From the NCBI RefSeq assembly GCF_003663945.1, contig NZ_RCCH01000003.1:248001-312000 (forward strand): DNA of 64,000 nt, given 5' to 3'. The DNA is from Lacinutrix venerupis. Its GTDB lineage: Bacteria; Bacteroidota; Bacteroidia; Flavobacteriales; Flavobacteriaceae. The notes beneath the pieces are model-generated. The model saw only the letters and a program-made list of their open reading frames with translations, made no database searches and had not been told where the DNA came from. The position numbers and the translations under genes were made by a program. Of this stretch, positions 44,324 through 52,731 are shown piece after piece. Positions within the stretch are counted from its first letter, which is position 1; each line of letters opens with the position of its first letter.

Positions 44324-45460
44324 ATGAAAATTACAAAACAAGACATATTAAATGCGCTTAAAACCATAACTGTACCTGGAGAGGGACAAAACATGGTAGA
44401 TAGTGGAGCAGTTAAAAACGTAGTCACTTTTGCAGATGAGGTTATTGTAGATATAACAATTGCAAATCCTGCATTACAAGCACGTAAAAAAACCGAAGTA
44501 GAAATACTTAAGGCAATCCACGAGCAAGTTTACAATAAGGCACAAGTAAAAGTAAATATTAAAGTAGAGGCGCCAACTAAGGCAAGCTCAAACGAAATTA
44601 AAGGTAAAAACATACCAGGAATTCAAAATATAGTTGCCGTAGCTTCAGGAAAAGGAGGAGTAGGGAAATCTACAGTTACAGCAAATTTAGCGGTAACATT
44701 AGCAAAAATGGGTTTTAAAGTAGGAGTTTTAGATGCCGATATTTACGGGCCATCAATGCCAATTATGTTTGATGTTGAGGCCGAAAGACCACTCTCAGTT
44801 ACTGTAGATGGTAAATCTAAAATGAAACCTGTAGAAAATTACGGTGTAAAAATATTATCAATAGGTTTCTTTACAAAACCAGATCAAGCCGTAGTATGGC
44901 GAGGACCAATGGCAGCAAAAGCATTAAATCAAATGATTTTTGATGCTGCTTGGGGAGAACTAGATTTTCTTTTAATCGATTTACCACCAGGAACAGGAGA
45001 TATTCATTTAAGTATTATGCAATCGCTTCCAATTACTGGAGCAGTTGTAGTAAGTACACCACAAAATGTTGCATTAGCAGATGCTAAAAAAGGTGTAGCA
45101 ATGTTTCAACAAGATAGTATAAACGTTCCTGTTTTAGGAATTATTGAAAATATGGCATATTTTACACCAGAAGAGTTGCCAGATAATAAATACTATATCT
45201 TTGGAAAAGAAGGAGCTAAACATTTAGCTGAAGATTTAAAGGTTCCACTTTTAGGCGAAATACCTTTAGTACAAAGTATTCGTGAAGCAGGAGATGTTGG
45301 TAGACCGGCAGCTTTACAAACAGCGACGCCTTTAGAAAAAGCGTTCGAGTTTTTAACACAAAATGTTGTGCAAGAAGTGGTAAATAGAAACGAAAATTTA
45401 CCTGAAACTGAAGCAATAAAAATAACAACTATGGCAGGTTGTTCAGCAGTAAAAAAATAA
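44324..45460 (+). CDS. Mrp/ApbC-family Fe-S cluster carrier P-loop ATPase
   Basis: 378 residues. N-terminal DUF59/MIP18-like domain (1-85), then a Mrp/NBP35 ATPase with deviant Walker A GKGGVGKSTVTANLA (about 108-122), DADIYGPSMP and the VWRGPMAAKAL segment. These proteins bind and hand over Fe-S clusters. The CxxC usually found after ENM reads TPEELP (ENMAYFTPEELP), so the classical bridging cluster ligands are missing; a lone Cys remains near the end (AGCSAVKK). An Nfu-domain gene follows after 3 bp. Confidence 0.9.
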   Translation: MKITKQDILNALKTITVPGEGQNMVDSGAVKNVVTFADEVIVDITIANPALQARKKTEVEILKAIHEQVYNKAQVKVNIKVEAPTKASSNEIKGKNIPGIQNIVAVASGKGGVGKSTVTANLAVTLAKMGFKVGVLDADIYGPSMPIMFDVEAERPLSVTVDGKSKMKPVENYGVKILSIGFFTKPDQAVVWRGPMAAKALNQMIFDAAWGELDFLLIDLPPGTGDIHLSIMQSLPITGAVVVSTPQNVALADAKKGVAMFQQDSINVPVLGIIENMAYFTPEELPDNKYYIFGKEGAKHLAEDLKVPLLGEIPLVQSIREAGDVGRPAALQTATPLEKAFEFLTQNVVQEVVNRNENLPETEAIKITTMAGCSAVKK

Positions 45461-45463
45461 CAA

Positions 45464-45706
45464 ATGACTACAGAAGAACTAAGATTAAATGTAGAAAAAG
45501 CGCTTGATGAAATTCGTCCTTTCTTACAGAGCGATGGTGGCGATATTTCTTTATTATCTATTGAAGATAATAAGTTAGTAAAAGTACAATTACTAGGTGC
45601 TTGTGTTGGCTGTAGTGTTAACCAGATGACTTTAAAATCTGGTGTAGAAATGACTATAAAAAAATACGCGCCTCAAATAGAGCAAGTTATTAATATTGAA
45701 GTATAG
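45464..45706 (+). CDS. NifU-like C-terminal (Nfu) domain protein
   Basis: 80 residues, a stand-alone Nfu domain. The cluster-binding motif CVGC is at 47-50 within LLGACVGCSVNQMT, preceded by FLQSDGGDISL. It carries 4Fe-4S clusters to targets and is encoded 3 bp after the Mrp gene, so the two probably work together. Confidence 0.92.
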   Translation: MTTEELRLNVEKALDEIRPFLQSDGGDISLLSIEDNKLVKVQLLGACVGCSVNQMTLKSGVEMTIKKYAPQIEQVINIEV

Positions 45707-45722
45707 TGTGACTTTTGTCACA
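45707..45722. promoter_or_regulatory. CRP/FNR-type palindrome TGTGA-N6-TCACA
   Basis: TGTGACTTTTGTCACA is a perfect match to the CRP core consensus (both half-sites exact). It starts directly after the nfu stop codon and is 50 bp before the ferredoxin reductase ATG, the right place for control of that gene. No poly-T follows, so it is not a terminator. Confidence 0.5.
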
Positions 45723-45771
45723 TTAATTTAATAGAAGAAGCTATAACTTAGTTACCTGAAATTTACAATTC

Positions 45772-46833
45772 ATGATTAAAACAGATATCCTAATTATTGG
45801 AGCAGGTCCAACTGGATTATTTACAGTTTTCGAAGCAGGTTTATTAAAATTAAAATGCCATTTAATAGATGCATTACCTCAAGCTGGTGGACAATGTTCA
45901 GAAATATACCCAAAAAAACCTATTTACGATATTCCTGCTTATCCCGAAATTCTTGCTGGCGATTTAACGCACAAGTTAATGGAGCAATGTAAGCAGTTCG
46001 AACCAGGTTTTACCTTAGGAGAACGAGCAGATACTATAGAAAAACAAGAAGACGGTAGCTTTATAGTAACAACAAATAAAGGAACAAAACACCAAGCGCC
46101 AGTTGTGGCAATTGCAGGAGGTTTAGGAAGCTTTGAACCTAGAAAACCATTAATTCATAACATTACGAGTTTCGAAGATAAAGGTGTAGAATACATTATA
46201 AAAGACCCAGAAGTATATAGAAACAAAAAAGTAGTAATAGCTGGTGGAGGAGACTCTGCTCTGGACTGGAGTATATTTTTAAGTGATGTTGCAAAAGAAG
46301 TAACTTTAATTCACAGACGTAACGAATTTAGAGGTCATTTAGATTCTGTAGAAAAAGTTCAAGAACTTAAAAACGCAGGAAAAATAAACTTGGTAACACC
46401 AGCCGAAGTTGTTGGTATACTTGGTGATAAAGAAGTTTCTGGAGTTGTTGTAAAACAAGCCGAACATATAGAAAAAGAATTTGAAATAGAGTGCGATCAC
46501 TTTATACCACTATTTGGTTTATCTCCAAAACTAGGTCCAATAGCTAATTGGGGATTAGAAATAGAAAAAAATGCAATTAAAGTAGATAATAGTTTAGATT
46601 ACCAAACCAATATTCCAGGAGTATTTGCTATTGGAGATGTAAATACATATCCAGGAAAACTAAAATTAATACTTTGTGGTTTTCACGAAGCTACATTAAT
46701 GTGTCAATCTGCTTATAAAATTATAAATCCAGGAAAGCGCTACGTAATGAAATATACAACAGTAGCAGGAGTAGATGGTTTTGATGGTACACGAAAAGAA
46801 GCACCAAAGGCAGTTGTAAAAAAAATAGAGTAA
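45772..46833 (+). CDS. Ferredoxin-NADP reductase, thioredoxin-reductase-like type
   Basis: 353 residues. FAD site GAGPTGLFTVFEAG near 10, AGGQCSEIYP near 39, NADP-binding IAGGGDSALDW near 160 and ENN-like LSPKLGPI with FAIGDVNTYPG near the C-terminus. The CxxC of thioredoxin reductase is absent, as expected for this FNR type. Transfers electrons between NADPH and ferredoxin; the ferredoxin gene is 22 bp downstream. Confidence 0.9.
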   Translation: MIKTDILIIGAGPTGLFTVFEAGLLKLKCHLIDALPQAGGQCSEIYPKKPIYDIPAYPEILAGDLTHKLMEQCKQFEPGFTLGERADTIEKQEDGSFIVTTNKGTKHQAPVVAIAGGLGSFEPRKPLIHNITSFEDKGVEYIIKDPEVYRNKKVVIAGGGDSALDWSIFLSDVAKEVTLIHRRNEFRGHLDSVEKVQELKNAGKINLVTPAEVVGILGDKEVSGVVVKQAEHIEKEFEIECDHFIPLFGLSPKLGPIANWGLEIEKNAIKVDNSLDYQTNIPGVFAIGDVNTYPGKLKLILCGFHEATLMCQSAYKIINPGKRYVMKYTTVAGVDGFDGTRKEAPKAVVKKIE

Positions 46834-46855
46834 TTAGCCACATAAAAAAATAAGG

Positions 46856-47188
46856 TTGGAACAAGATATAAACATAAAAATTACAGACCGAGAAGGCAAT
46901 ACCCATAGCATTCAAGCGCCAACAGATATGGCAATGAATTTAATGGAAGTTGTACGATCTTTCGAGCTTGCCGAAGAAGGTACCATTGGTGTGTGCGGAG
47001 GTATGGCTATGTGTGCATCATGCCAATGTTACGTGTTAAGTGATACCCAACTTCCAGAAATGCAAGACGATGAAGAAGCGATGCTATCTGAAGCATTTTA
47101 TGTTAAAGATAATTCTCGACTAGGTTGTCAAATTCATATTACTCCAGAATTAGAAGGACTAGAAGTAGAATTAGCTCCAGAAAGTTAA
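46856..47188 (+). CDS. 2Fe-2S ferredoxin, adrenodoxin-like
   Basis: 110 residues, starting with TTG at 46856 (no in-frame ATG upstream before a stop). Cluster ligands: Cys47, Cys53, Cys56 in GVCGGMAMCASC and Cys91 in LGCQIHI, the adrenodoxin-type spacing. Likely electron partner of the reductase encoded just upstream, and probably used in Fe-S assembly or hydroxylation. Confidence 0.92.
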   Translation: MEQDINIKITDREGNTHSIQAPTDMAMNLMEVVRSFELAEEGTIGVCGGMAMCASCQCYVLSDTQLPEMQDDEEAMLSEAFYVKDNSRLGCQIHITPELEGLEVELAPES

Positions 47189-47249
47189 AAACTAAAAAAC
47201 CAAAACACTTTTTTGTACGTAAATACTCTCGTAAGAGATTTAGTTATTT

Positions 47250-47591
47250 ATGGCAGTTTATGAAATTTATATACCTAAACGTGGAGAGTTTAGAGTATTA
47301 CTAAAAATTAATAATGAAATTATATTTGTAAGTCGAGCATACGCTTCTAAAGTGCAAAGTCTCCAGGCTATAAGAGATCTTAGAAATTATAGTAACTGTT
47401 TGTCTTCTTATAGAAAAATTAGATTAGAATGTGGAAGTTGGTGTTTTGAGCTTTTAGAACCATATAATAAAACAAGCTTAGGACGAAGTTCTACTTATTT
47501 AGAAGAATCTATTGTCTCAAAAAACATTTTAGAAATGAAAGCTTTAGCACCCAAGGCAAAGTTAAAAAGTGAAGCGTTGGCTATTAATTAG
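47250..47591 (+). CDS. DUF1508/YegP-like small protein
   Basis: 113 residues. The N-terminal half matches the YegP fold pattern: YEIYIPKRGEFRVLLKINNE, then a SRAYASKVQSLQAI segment. The C-terminal half (CGSWCFELLEP onward) is variable. Function unknown. Tail-to-tail with the metallophosphoesterase, stop codons overlapping by 8 bases. Confidence 0.65.
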   Translation: MAVYEIYIPKRGEFRVLLKINNEIIFVSRAYASKVQSLQAIRDLRNYSNCLSSYRKIRLECGSWCFELLEPYNKTSLGRSSTYLEESIVSKNILEMKALAPKAKLKSEALAIN

Positions 47592-48483
47592 TTTTATATT
47601 TATCTAAAGCAATTGGTCCTTCTAAAAGTACTCTAACAATTTGTAAATTTCCATTATCACTAGTAGAAATTTGCCATTTAATTAAAGAGATAGCGCCATT
47701 TTCAATTTCTAAACCAGTAATACTTCTTGGGTGTACACAACTACCATCGTTAAAATAAGCAATGTCTCCAGGTTCTGGAAAGCGCGGTCTGTGTGTATGG
47801 CCAACAATAGTAATTAAGTTATTATTTTCTATTATCCATCTCTTTGTTCGCTTTTCAATTTTTATAAGCTCTGTATAATTTTTTGCAGGACTAGTTGGGT
47901 CTGCAATGCCCATAACATTTAAAGGTTTCCAAAGCACTCTAACCATAAAGCGACTCCATTTCCAAAATAGAAAATTCCACCAATCGGCTTGATGACCATG
48001 TGTTAAAAATAATTCTTGCCCGGTTTGGCAGTGTTTTAAAACAATACCTTCTTCGTATTTAATGTCTCCAAATAACTCAACATCTTGTCCTGTTACCTTA
48101 TCAAAATAAGAAGATAAATGTTTTTTAACATATTTAGGATCTCTATAAACCATATCGTGGTTTCCCCAAATCATATGTAAACGATTGCGCTTATGGAATT
48201 CTTTTAATAAAAGAAAAACATTTTTATGAGCATGTAATATAGAGTCGAAAGAAAGGTTTTCCCATAGTTCGTCACCATCACCTAATTCGCAATAGGTGAA
48301 ACCTTCTGCGTAATAATGTTTTAAGGCATGAAAATAAATGTTTCTGTTATTTGCAAAATCATCTGCAAAACTATTGTCACCACGATGGCAATCGCTAAAA
48401 AGCACAATTTTACTAGAGTTATCAAAGTCTACAATTTTAGCATCTTTGTAAGCACGGTCTAATCTCTTTTTAGCTGAAAACAT
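47584..48483 (-). CDS. Calcineurin-like metallophosphoesterase
   Basis: 299 residues. Metal-binding motifs in order: SDCHRGDN (about 28), GDGDELWE (about 67), GNHDMVYRDP (about 105), LTHGHQADWW (about 158) and GHTHRPRF (about 228). Cytoplasmic, no signal peptide. Family members hydrolyse phosphodiesters, including UDP-diacylglucosamine (LpxH-like); the particular substrate cannot be inferred. Confidence 0.9.
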   Translation of the reverse strand: MFSAKKRLDRAYKDAKIVDFDNSSKIVLFSDCHRGDNSFADDFANNRNIYFHALKHYYAEGFTYCELGDGDELWENLSFDSILHAHKNVFLLLKEFHKRNRLHMIWGNHDMVYRDPKYVKKHLSSYFDKVTGQDVELFGDIKYEEGIVLKHCQTGQELFLTHGHQADWWNFLFWKWSRFMVRVLWKPLNVMGIADPTSPAKNYTELIKIEKRTKRWIIENNNLITIVGHTHRPRFPEPGDIAYFNDGSCVHPRSITGLEIENGAISLIKWQISTSDNGNLQIVRVLLEGPIALDKYKTN

Positions 48484-48532
48484 AAAATAGGTAGTTTAAA
48501 CGAAAATAAATAAAATTCTTTACTTACAGTGT

Positions 48533-49315
48533 TTATGCTGTAACCTTTGTTGAGGCTATTTCCGTCTCAATACTATTCCATAAATTTATTCGTACAGTTA
48601 AAGCTTCTTTAGCTGTTGCAATAACTTCCTCCCATTTTTTAGAATCTTCACCACAAAGCTCTTCTATCATTTTCATAGCCATTGGTCCGTGCTCATCTTC
48701 ATCTAATTCAATATGTCTTTTAAAGTAGTAAATAAGCTCGTTTAATTTTGTTTCAGGAAAATTAGCTTGCAACTTGTTTAAAATTTCTGTAAACATATTA
48801 GGTATTAATTCTTCTCTTCCAAAGGTAAAAGCAGCAGCAATTTCATGAGCTTCTTTTTGGTTTATTGTTTTAAATGTAAAATTTAAAAATGCTTTTAAGG
48901 CAGTATTTAAATTACTGTTTTTAATTGCAATAATTACATTTTTAGATTCTATTACATCTAACAAAAAAGTATCTATATCTTTTGTAGATGTATTACTTTC
49001 TTTCATGGCGTCTAAGTACATTTCAAAATGACTTTTACGTTCGCCTTTTAAAGTAATATCAGTCTCTTCAGCCAAAACAATTTCGTTTATTAAATAGCGA
49101 GTTTCTGGATTTCCAGTTGGCATCCAAGGTGTTGTAGTACAGGTTAGTTTTTGCTGTAAAGCTTTTAATAAGGACATAAAATCCCAAACGGCAAAGACGT
49201 GTGATTTTAAAAAAACCGATAAATCTTCAGTACTTTCAATGGTATTATATAGTTTGTGGTTTATTAACTGTTCTCTTAATCTAGAAAGTTGGTTTTTTAC
49301 GTTTTCAATTCTCAT
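48533..49315 (-). CDS. DUF3050 protein, likely heme-oxygenase-like helical fold
   Basis: 260 residues, all-helical. Conserved acidic/His positions occur in blocks: LAEETDI (82-87), His96, EAHEIAAAF (His157, Glu158) and HIELDEDEHG (His201, Asp205, His209). The spacing resembles heme-oxygenase-like diiron oxidases, so it may bind two metals. DUF3050 has no assigned function that I know. Start at 49315 follows a TATTTTTG box (49330-49337). Fold and metal site are inference. Confidence 0.75.
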   Translation of the reverse strand: MRIENVKNQLSRLREQLINHKLYNTIESTEDLSVFLKSHVFAVWDFMSLLKALQQKLTCTTTPWMPTGNPETRYLINEIVLAEETDITLKGERKSHFEMYLDAMKESNTSTKDIDTFLLDVIESKNVIIAIKNSNLNTALKAFLNFTFKTINQKEAHEIAAAFTFGREELIPNMFTEILNKLQANFPETKLNELIYYFKRHIELDEDEHGPMAMKMIEELCGEDSKKWEEVIATAKEALTVRINLWNSIETEIASTKVTA

Positions 49316-49329
49316 AGTCTTCTTTTTTG

Positions 49330-49337
49330 CAAAAATA
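49330..49337 (-). promoter_or_regulatory. -7 box of the DUF3050 gene (TATTTTTG)
   Basis: Read leftward, TATTTTTG is 14 bp before the ATG and overlaps the T-tract of the upstream terminator, the same arrangement as at aspS. Confidence 0.5.
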
Positions 49338-49374
49338 AAAAATGCGTTTCTATATAGAAACGCATTTTTTATTT
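49334..49374. terminator. Terminator of the glutaryl-CoA dehydrogenase gene
   Basis: AAAAATGCGTTTCTAT and ATAGAAACGCATTTTT form a perfect palindrome between the acyl-CoA dehydrogenase stop and the DUF3050 start. Confidence 0.85.
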
Positions 49375-49402
49375 TTGGTTTTATTAATATAGCTATTATT
49401 AA

Positions 49403-50581
49403 TTATTTAAAGGCATTTAATCCTGTAACATCTAAACCAGTAATTAGTAAATGTATATCGTGTGTGCCTTCATAAGTAATTACACTTTCAAGGTTCATAG
49501 AGTGTCGCATAATTGAGTATTCGCCACTAATTCCCATACCACCAAGCATTTGCCTAGCTTCTCTAGCAATATTTATAGCCATTTCTACATTATTACGTTT
49601 TGCCATAGAAATTTGGGCAGAGGTTGCCGTACCGTTTTCGCGCATAACACCTAAGCGCCATGCTAACAATTGTGCTTTAGTGATTTCTGTAATCATCTCG
49701 GCCAACTTTTTTTGTTGTAGTTGGAATTGGCCAATAGGTTTTCCAAATTGCATACGCTCTTTACTGTAACGTAAAGCAGTATCGTAACAATCCATTGCGG
49801 CACCTATTGCTCCCCAAGCAATACCAAAACGAGCAGAGTCTAAACAACCTAATGGTGCACCTAAACCAGACTTGTTTGGTAATAAATTTTCCTTAGGCAC
49901 TTTTACATTATCAAAAATAAGCTCACCAGTAGCACTTGCTCTTAACGACCATTTATTGTGAGTTTCTGGCGTTGTAAAACCTTCCATACCACGCTCTACA
50001 ATAAGACCATGAATTCTACCTTCTTCATTTTTTGCCCAAACAACAGCTACGTTACAAAATGGTGCATTACTAATCCACATTTTTGCACCATTTAAAAGAT
50101 AATGATCTCCCATATCTTTAAAATTAGTAACCATGGCACCAGGATTAGAACCGTGATCTGGCTCTGTTAAACCAAAACTACCAATCCATTCGCCACTAGC
50201 TAATTTGGGTAAGTATTTATTACGTTGCTCCTCATTACCATATTTCCAAATAGGATACATTACTAACGAACTTTGTACAGAAGCAGTACTACGCACACCA
50301 GAGTCGCCACGCTCAATTTCTTGCATAATTAAACCGTAAGAAATCTGGTCTAAACCAGCACCGCCATATTCTTCTGGAATGTAAGGTCCAAAGGCACCAA
50401 TTTCTGCTAATCCATTAATAATAGACTTTGGAAATTCAGCTTTTTGCGCAGCTTCTTCAATAATAGGCGAAACATCACGCTTAACCCATTCTCTGGCAGC
50501 ATCACGTACTAGTTTATGTTCATCTGTTAAAAGTTCATCAAGATTGTAATAATCTGGAGCTTCAAATAAATCTGGTTTCAT
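49403..50581 (-). CDS. gcdH: Glutaryl-CoA dehydrogenase
   Basis: 392 residues. Acyl-CoA dehydrogenase fold with FAD-binding FGLTEPDHGSNPG and catalytic Glu in VITYEGTHDIH near 370. The GCDH-specific EIERGDSGVRSTASVQSSLVM segment (near 91) identifies it. It oxidises and decarboxylates glutaryl-CoA to crotonyl-CoA in lysine and tryptophan breakdown. Pairs functionally with the saccharopine dehydrogenase family gene at 23.9 kb, though the two are not adjacent. Confidence 0.93.
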   Translation of the reverse strand: MKPDLFEAPDYYNLDELLTDEHKLVRDAAREWVKRDVSPIIEEAAQKAEFPKSIINGLAEIGAFGPYIPEEYGGAGLDQISYGLIMQEIERGDSGVRSTASVQSSLVMYPIWKYGNEEQRNKYLPKLASGEWIGSFGLTEPDHGSNPGAMVTNFKDMGDHYLLNGAKMWISNAPFCNVAVVWAKNEEGRIHGLIVERGMEGFTTPETHNKWSLRASATGELIFDNVKVPKENLLPNKSGLGAPLGCLDSARFGIAWGAIGAAMDCYDTALRYSKERMQFGKPIGQFQLQQKKLAEMITEITKAQLLAWRLGVMRENGTATSAQISMAKRNNVEMAINIAREARQMLGGMGISGEYSIMRHSMNLESVITYEGTHDIHLLITGLDVTGLNAFK

Positions 50582-50686
50582 ATATAAGTTTTATTGCTCT
50601 AAATGTGAGGAATTCTCAAAATAGAAGGCGTTATTTTATTAGTTTATCAAAAATAACTAAAAAGCTTGCATTGCCCAATTTAAATT

Positions 50687-51400
50687 TCACATTTTAAGAT
50701 AAAATTCTTTTGTTAAATCTATATACTCTTTAGTGTAGTCATGTCGAGCATTTTCTATAATTAGTTCGTTAATTTTTATATCGCTTTCGCGGAAAGACAT
50801 TTCTATTAAAGAACGTTTGATTTCAGAATTTAATGTGCCTCGAACATGAGTAATTTTGTTAGGCTTTAAGTTTACAGCTGAAGCTAAAGTAATAAGTTTA
50901 TCTTCCTCTTTAAAAGGAATAATGGTACAAAATGTTCCGTCTTCTATAAGTAATTTTGATACACTATCTATTAAATGATTAAAAGGCATGGCGTCTTGAA
51001 AGCGTGCTAAGTCGCGTTGTGTGTTTTCGGTTTTATAATTTTCACTATAAAAAGGCGGATTACAAATAATTAAATCGTATTTATCTTCAATCTCCTCGGT
51101 AAACTCGGCTAAATCTGCATGATAACAAAATAGTCTGTCACGCCATGGTGAGGCTTCAAAATTTTCAACACATTGTTCGTATGCATTTTCATCAATTTCT
51201 AAGGCATCAATAACTTCGGCGTTGCTGCGTTGTGCAAGCATGAGAGATAAAATACCTGTGCCAGCACCAATATCTAACGTTGCAAAAGGTTGTTTTGTAA
51301 TATTTGCCCAAGCACCAAGTATAACACTATCGGTTCCAATTTTCATGGCGCATTGATCTTGTTTTACTGTAAACTGCTTAAAATTAAAAGGCTTGCTCAT
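50687..51400 (-). CDS. trmN6: tRNA1(Val) (adenine(37)-N6)-methyltransferase
   Basis: 237 residues. SAM-binding LDIGAGTGILSLMLAQRS near 43 and the N6-adenine MTase motif NPPFYSE near 115. Modifies A37 of tRNA1-Val. Its ATG overlaps the rimM stop by one base (TAATG), so the two are translationally coupled. Confidence 0.9.
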   Translation of the reverse strand: MSKPFNFKQFTVKQDQCAMKIGTDSVILGAWANITKQPFATLDIGAGTGILSLMLAQRSNAEVIDALEIDENAYEQCVENFEASPWRDRLFCYHADLAEFTEEIEDKYDLIICNPPFYSENYKTENTQRDLARFQDAMPFNHLIDSVSKLLIEDGTFCTIIPFKEEDKLITLASAVNLKPNKITHVRGTLNSEIKRSLIEMSFRESDIKINELIIENARHDYTKEYIDLTKEFYLKM

Positions 51401-51930
51401 TATTCTTCAAGATACAAATCAATTAAACCTTCGGGAGTGTTAACAAAAATAGTTTTGTTTTGTTTGTCTACTTTAGCAATAAATTCATCATTCATTGGTA
51501 TTAGTATTTCAATGCCATTTTTATCTATTTCAAATAAAGATTGAGCTGTACTATCATTAACACCTTTAATTGTACCAACAGTTCCAAAGTTTTTATCTTC
51601 TACTGTAAAGCCTATAATTTCATGAAAGTAAAACTTATCGTCGTCTAATTCTGGTAATGCAGTAAGTGGTAAATAACATTCGCTTTTAATTAAAGCATCG
51701 GCATCTGCTTCTGTATCTACATCTTCAAATTTTACACGAAGCAATTCGCTTTTGTGTAATTGAGAGCTTTCTGTAAAAAAGGGAATTAAGTTACCGCGAA
51801 CATCTATAAATACGGCATCTAAATTTTCGTATAAATCTGGTTCGTCTGTATCTAACTTTATTAGTAACTCACCTTTAAAACTGTATTTTTTTACAATTTT
51901 ACCAAGAAAAAAGCATTCGTCTTTAGTCAT
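51400..51930 (-). CDS. rimM: Ribosome maturation factor RimM
   Basis: 176 residues. N-terminal RimM domain (CFFLGKIVKKYSFKGELLIKLDTD) and C-terminal PRC-barrel (YFHEIIGFTVEDK, ILIPMNDEFIAKVD). Needed for 30S head maturation, acting near S19. It lies downstream of rpsP as in many bacteria, but a terminator separates the two here. Confidence 0.93.
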   Translation of the reverse strand: MTKDECFFLGKIVKKYSFKGELLIKLDTDEPDLYENLDAVFIDVRGNLIPFFTESSQLHKSELLRVKFEDVDTEADADALIKSECYLPLTALPELDDDKFYFHEIIGFTVEDKNFGTVGTIKGVNDSTAQSLFEIDKNGIEILIPMNDEFIAKVDKQNKTIFVNTPEGLIDLYLEE

Positions 51931-52032
51931 CTAAAAATTTATGTTTCGTTTTCGCTGTTGCGAAAATATATTAATAATTACATAAGTGCTGTTTGCGCTT
52001 AACTAAATAATAGATTTTAGTTTTTTGTAATA

Positions 52033-52067
52033 AAAAACTCCGATAAAAATTTATCGGAGTTTAAAAG
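52033..52067 (-). terminator. Terminator between rpsP and rimM
   Basis: AAACTCCGATAAA and TTTATCGGAGTTT pair perfectly (13 bp) around a 3-nt loop, 18 bp after the rpsP stop. Confidence 0.85.
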
Positions 52068-52084
52068 TATAAAAAATTAATTTT

Positions 52085-52588
52085 CTATTCTTCTTCGTTT
52101 GTTGCTTCTGCTTCTTCAGCAGGAGCTTCTTCTTCAACAACTGGAGCATTAGCTGCAATTCTTGCTTCATTAGCTGCTTTTTCAGCTTCAAACGCTTTAG
52201 CTTTAGCTTCAGCTTCCGCTTTAGATAAGCCTTCTTTTTTAGCATCAACTTTACCAGCTTTTTCTTCTAACCAAGCAGCGAATTTCTTCTCAGCTTGCTC
52301 TTCAGTTAAAGCACCTTTACGAACTCCACCAGCAAGGTGATTTTTCAATAAAGCTCCTTTGTAAGATAATAATGCTTTGGCAGTATCAGTTGGTTGTGCA
52401 CCATTCTGTAGCCATTTTACTGCTCCATCAACATCTAAGTCAATAGTTGCAGGATTAGTGTTTGGATTGTAAGAGCCTATTTTTTCTAGGTATTTACCAT
52501 CTCTTTTCGCGCGAGCATCTGCTGCTACGATCCAGTAATAAGGTTTTCCTTTTTTACCGTGTCTTTGTAATCTGATTTTTACAGGCAT
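52085..52588 (-). CDS. rpsP: 30S ribosomal protein S16 with long acidic tail
   Basis: 167 residues from the ATG at 52588 ([20 protein letters not shown], the universal S16 N-terminus); an upstream in-frame ATG adds 19 residues. The S16 core takes about the first 80 residues. The rest is an Ala/Glu/Lys-rich helical extension with an acidic end ([16 protein letters not shown]); E. coli S16 has only 82 residues. S16 is an early 30S assembly protein. Confidence 0.96.
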   Translation of the reverse strand: MPVKIRLQRHGKKGKPYYWIVAADARAKRDGKYLEKIGSYNPNTNPATIDLDVDGAVKWLQNGAQPTDTAKALLSYKGALLKNHLAGGVRKGALTEEQAEKKFAAWLEEKAGKVDAKKEGLSKAEAEAKAKAFEAEKAANEARIAANAPVVEEEAPAEEAEATNEEE

Positions 52589-52677
52589 AAAAATTAATTT
52601 GTGAGGTACGCGACCTCGATTATTAATAAGTGTGCAAAGATACAATATTTATTTAAATACCAAGTTTTTAATGTAAT

Positions 52678-52710
52678 TGTATCACATTGTTATTTTTTAT
52701 TTTATTTTTG
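52678..52710 (+). promoter_or_regulatory. Promoter of the DUF6252-like gene
   Basis: TTG (52678-52680), 22-bp spacer, TATTTTTG (52703-52710): complete Bacteroidota-type promoter 21 bp before the ATG at 52732. Confidence 0.6.
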
Positions 52711-52731
52711 AGTCTTCGAAATATAAAAATT

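Noticed and set aside
52051-52248. 65-codon Lys/Leu-rich open frame
   Set aside because: Out-of-frame shadow of the repetitive Ala/Glu/Lys tail of rpsP.
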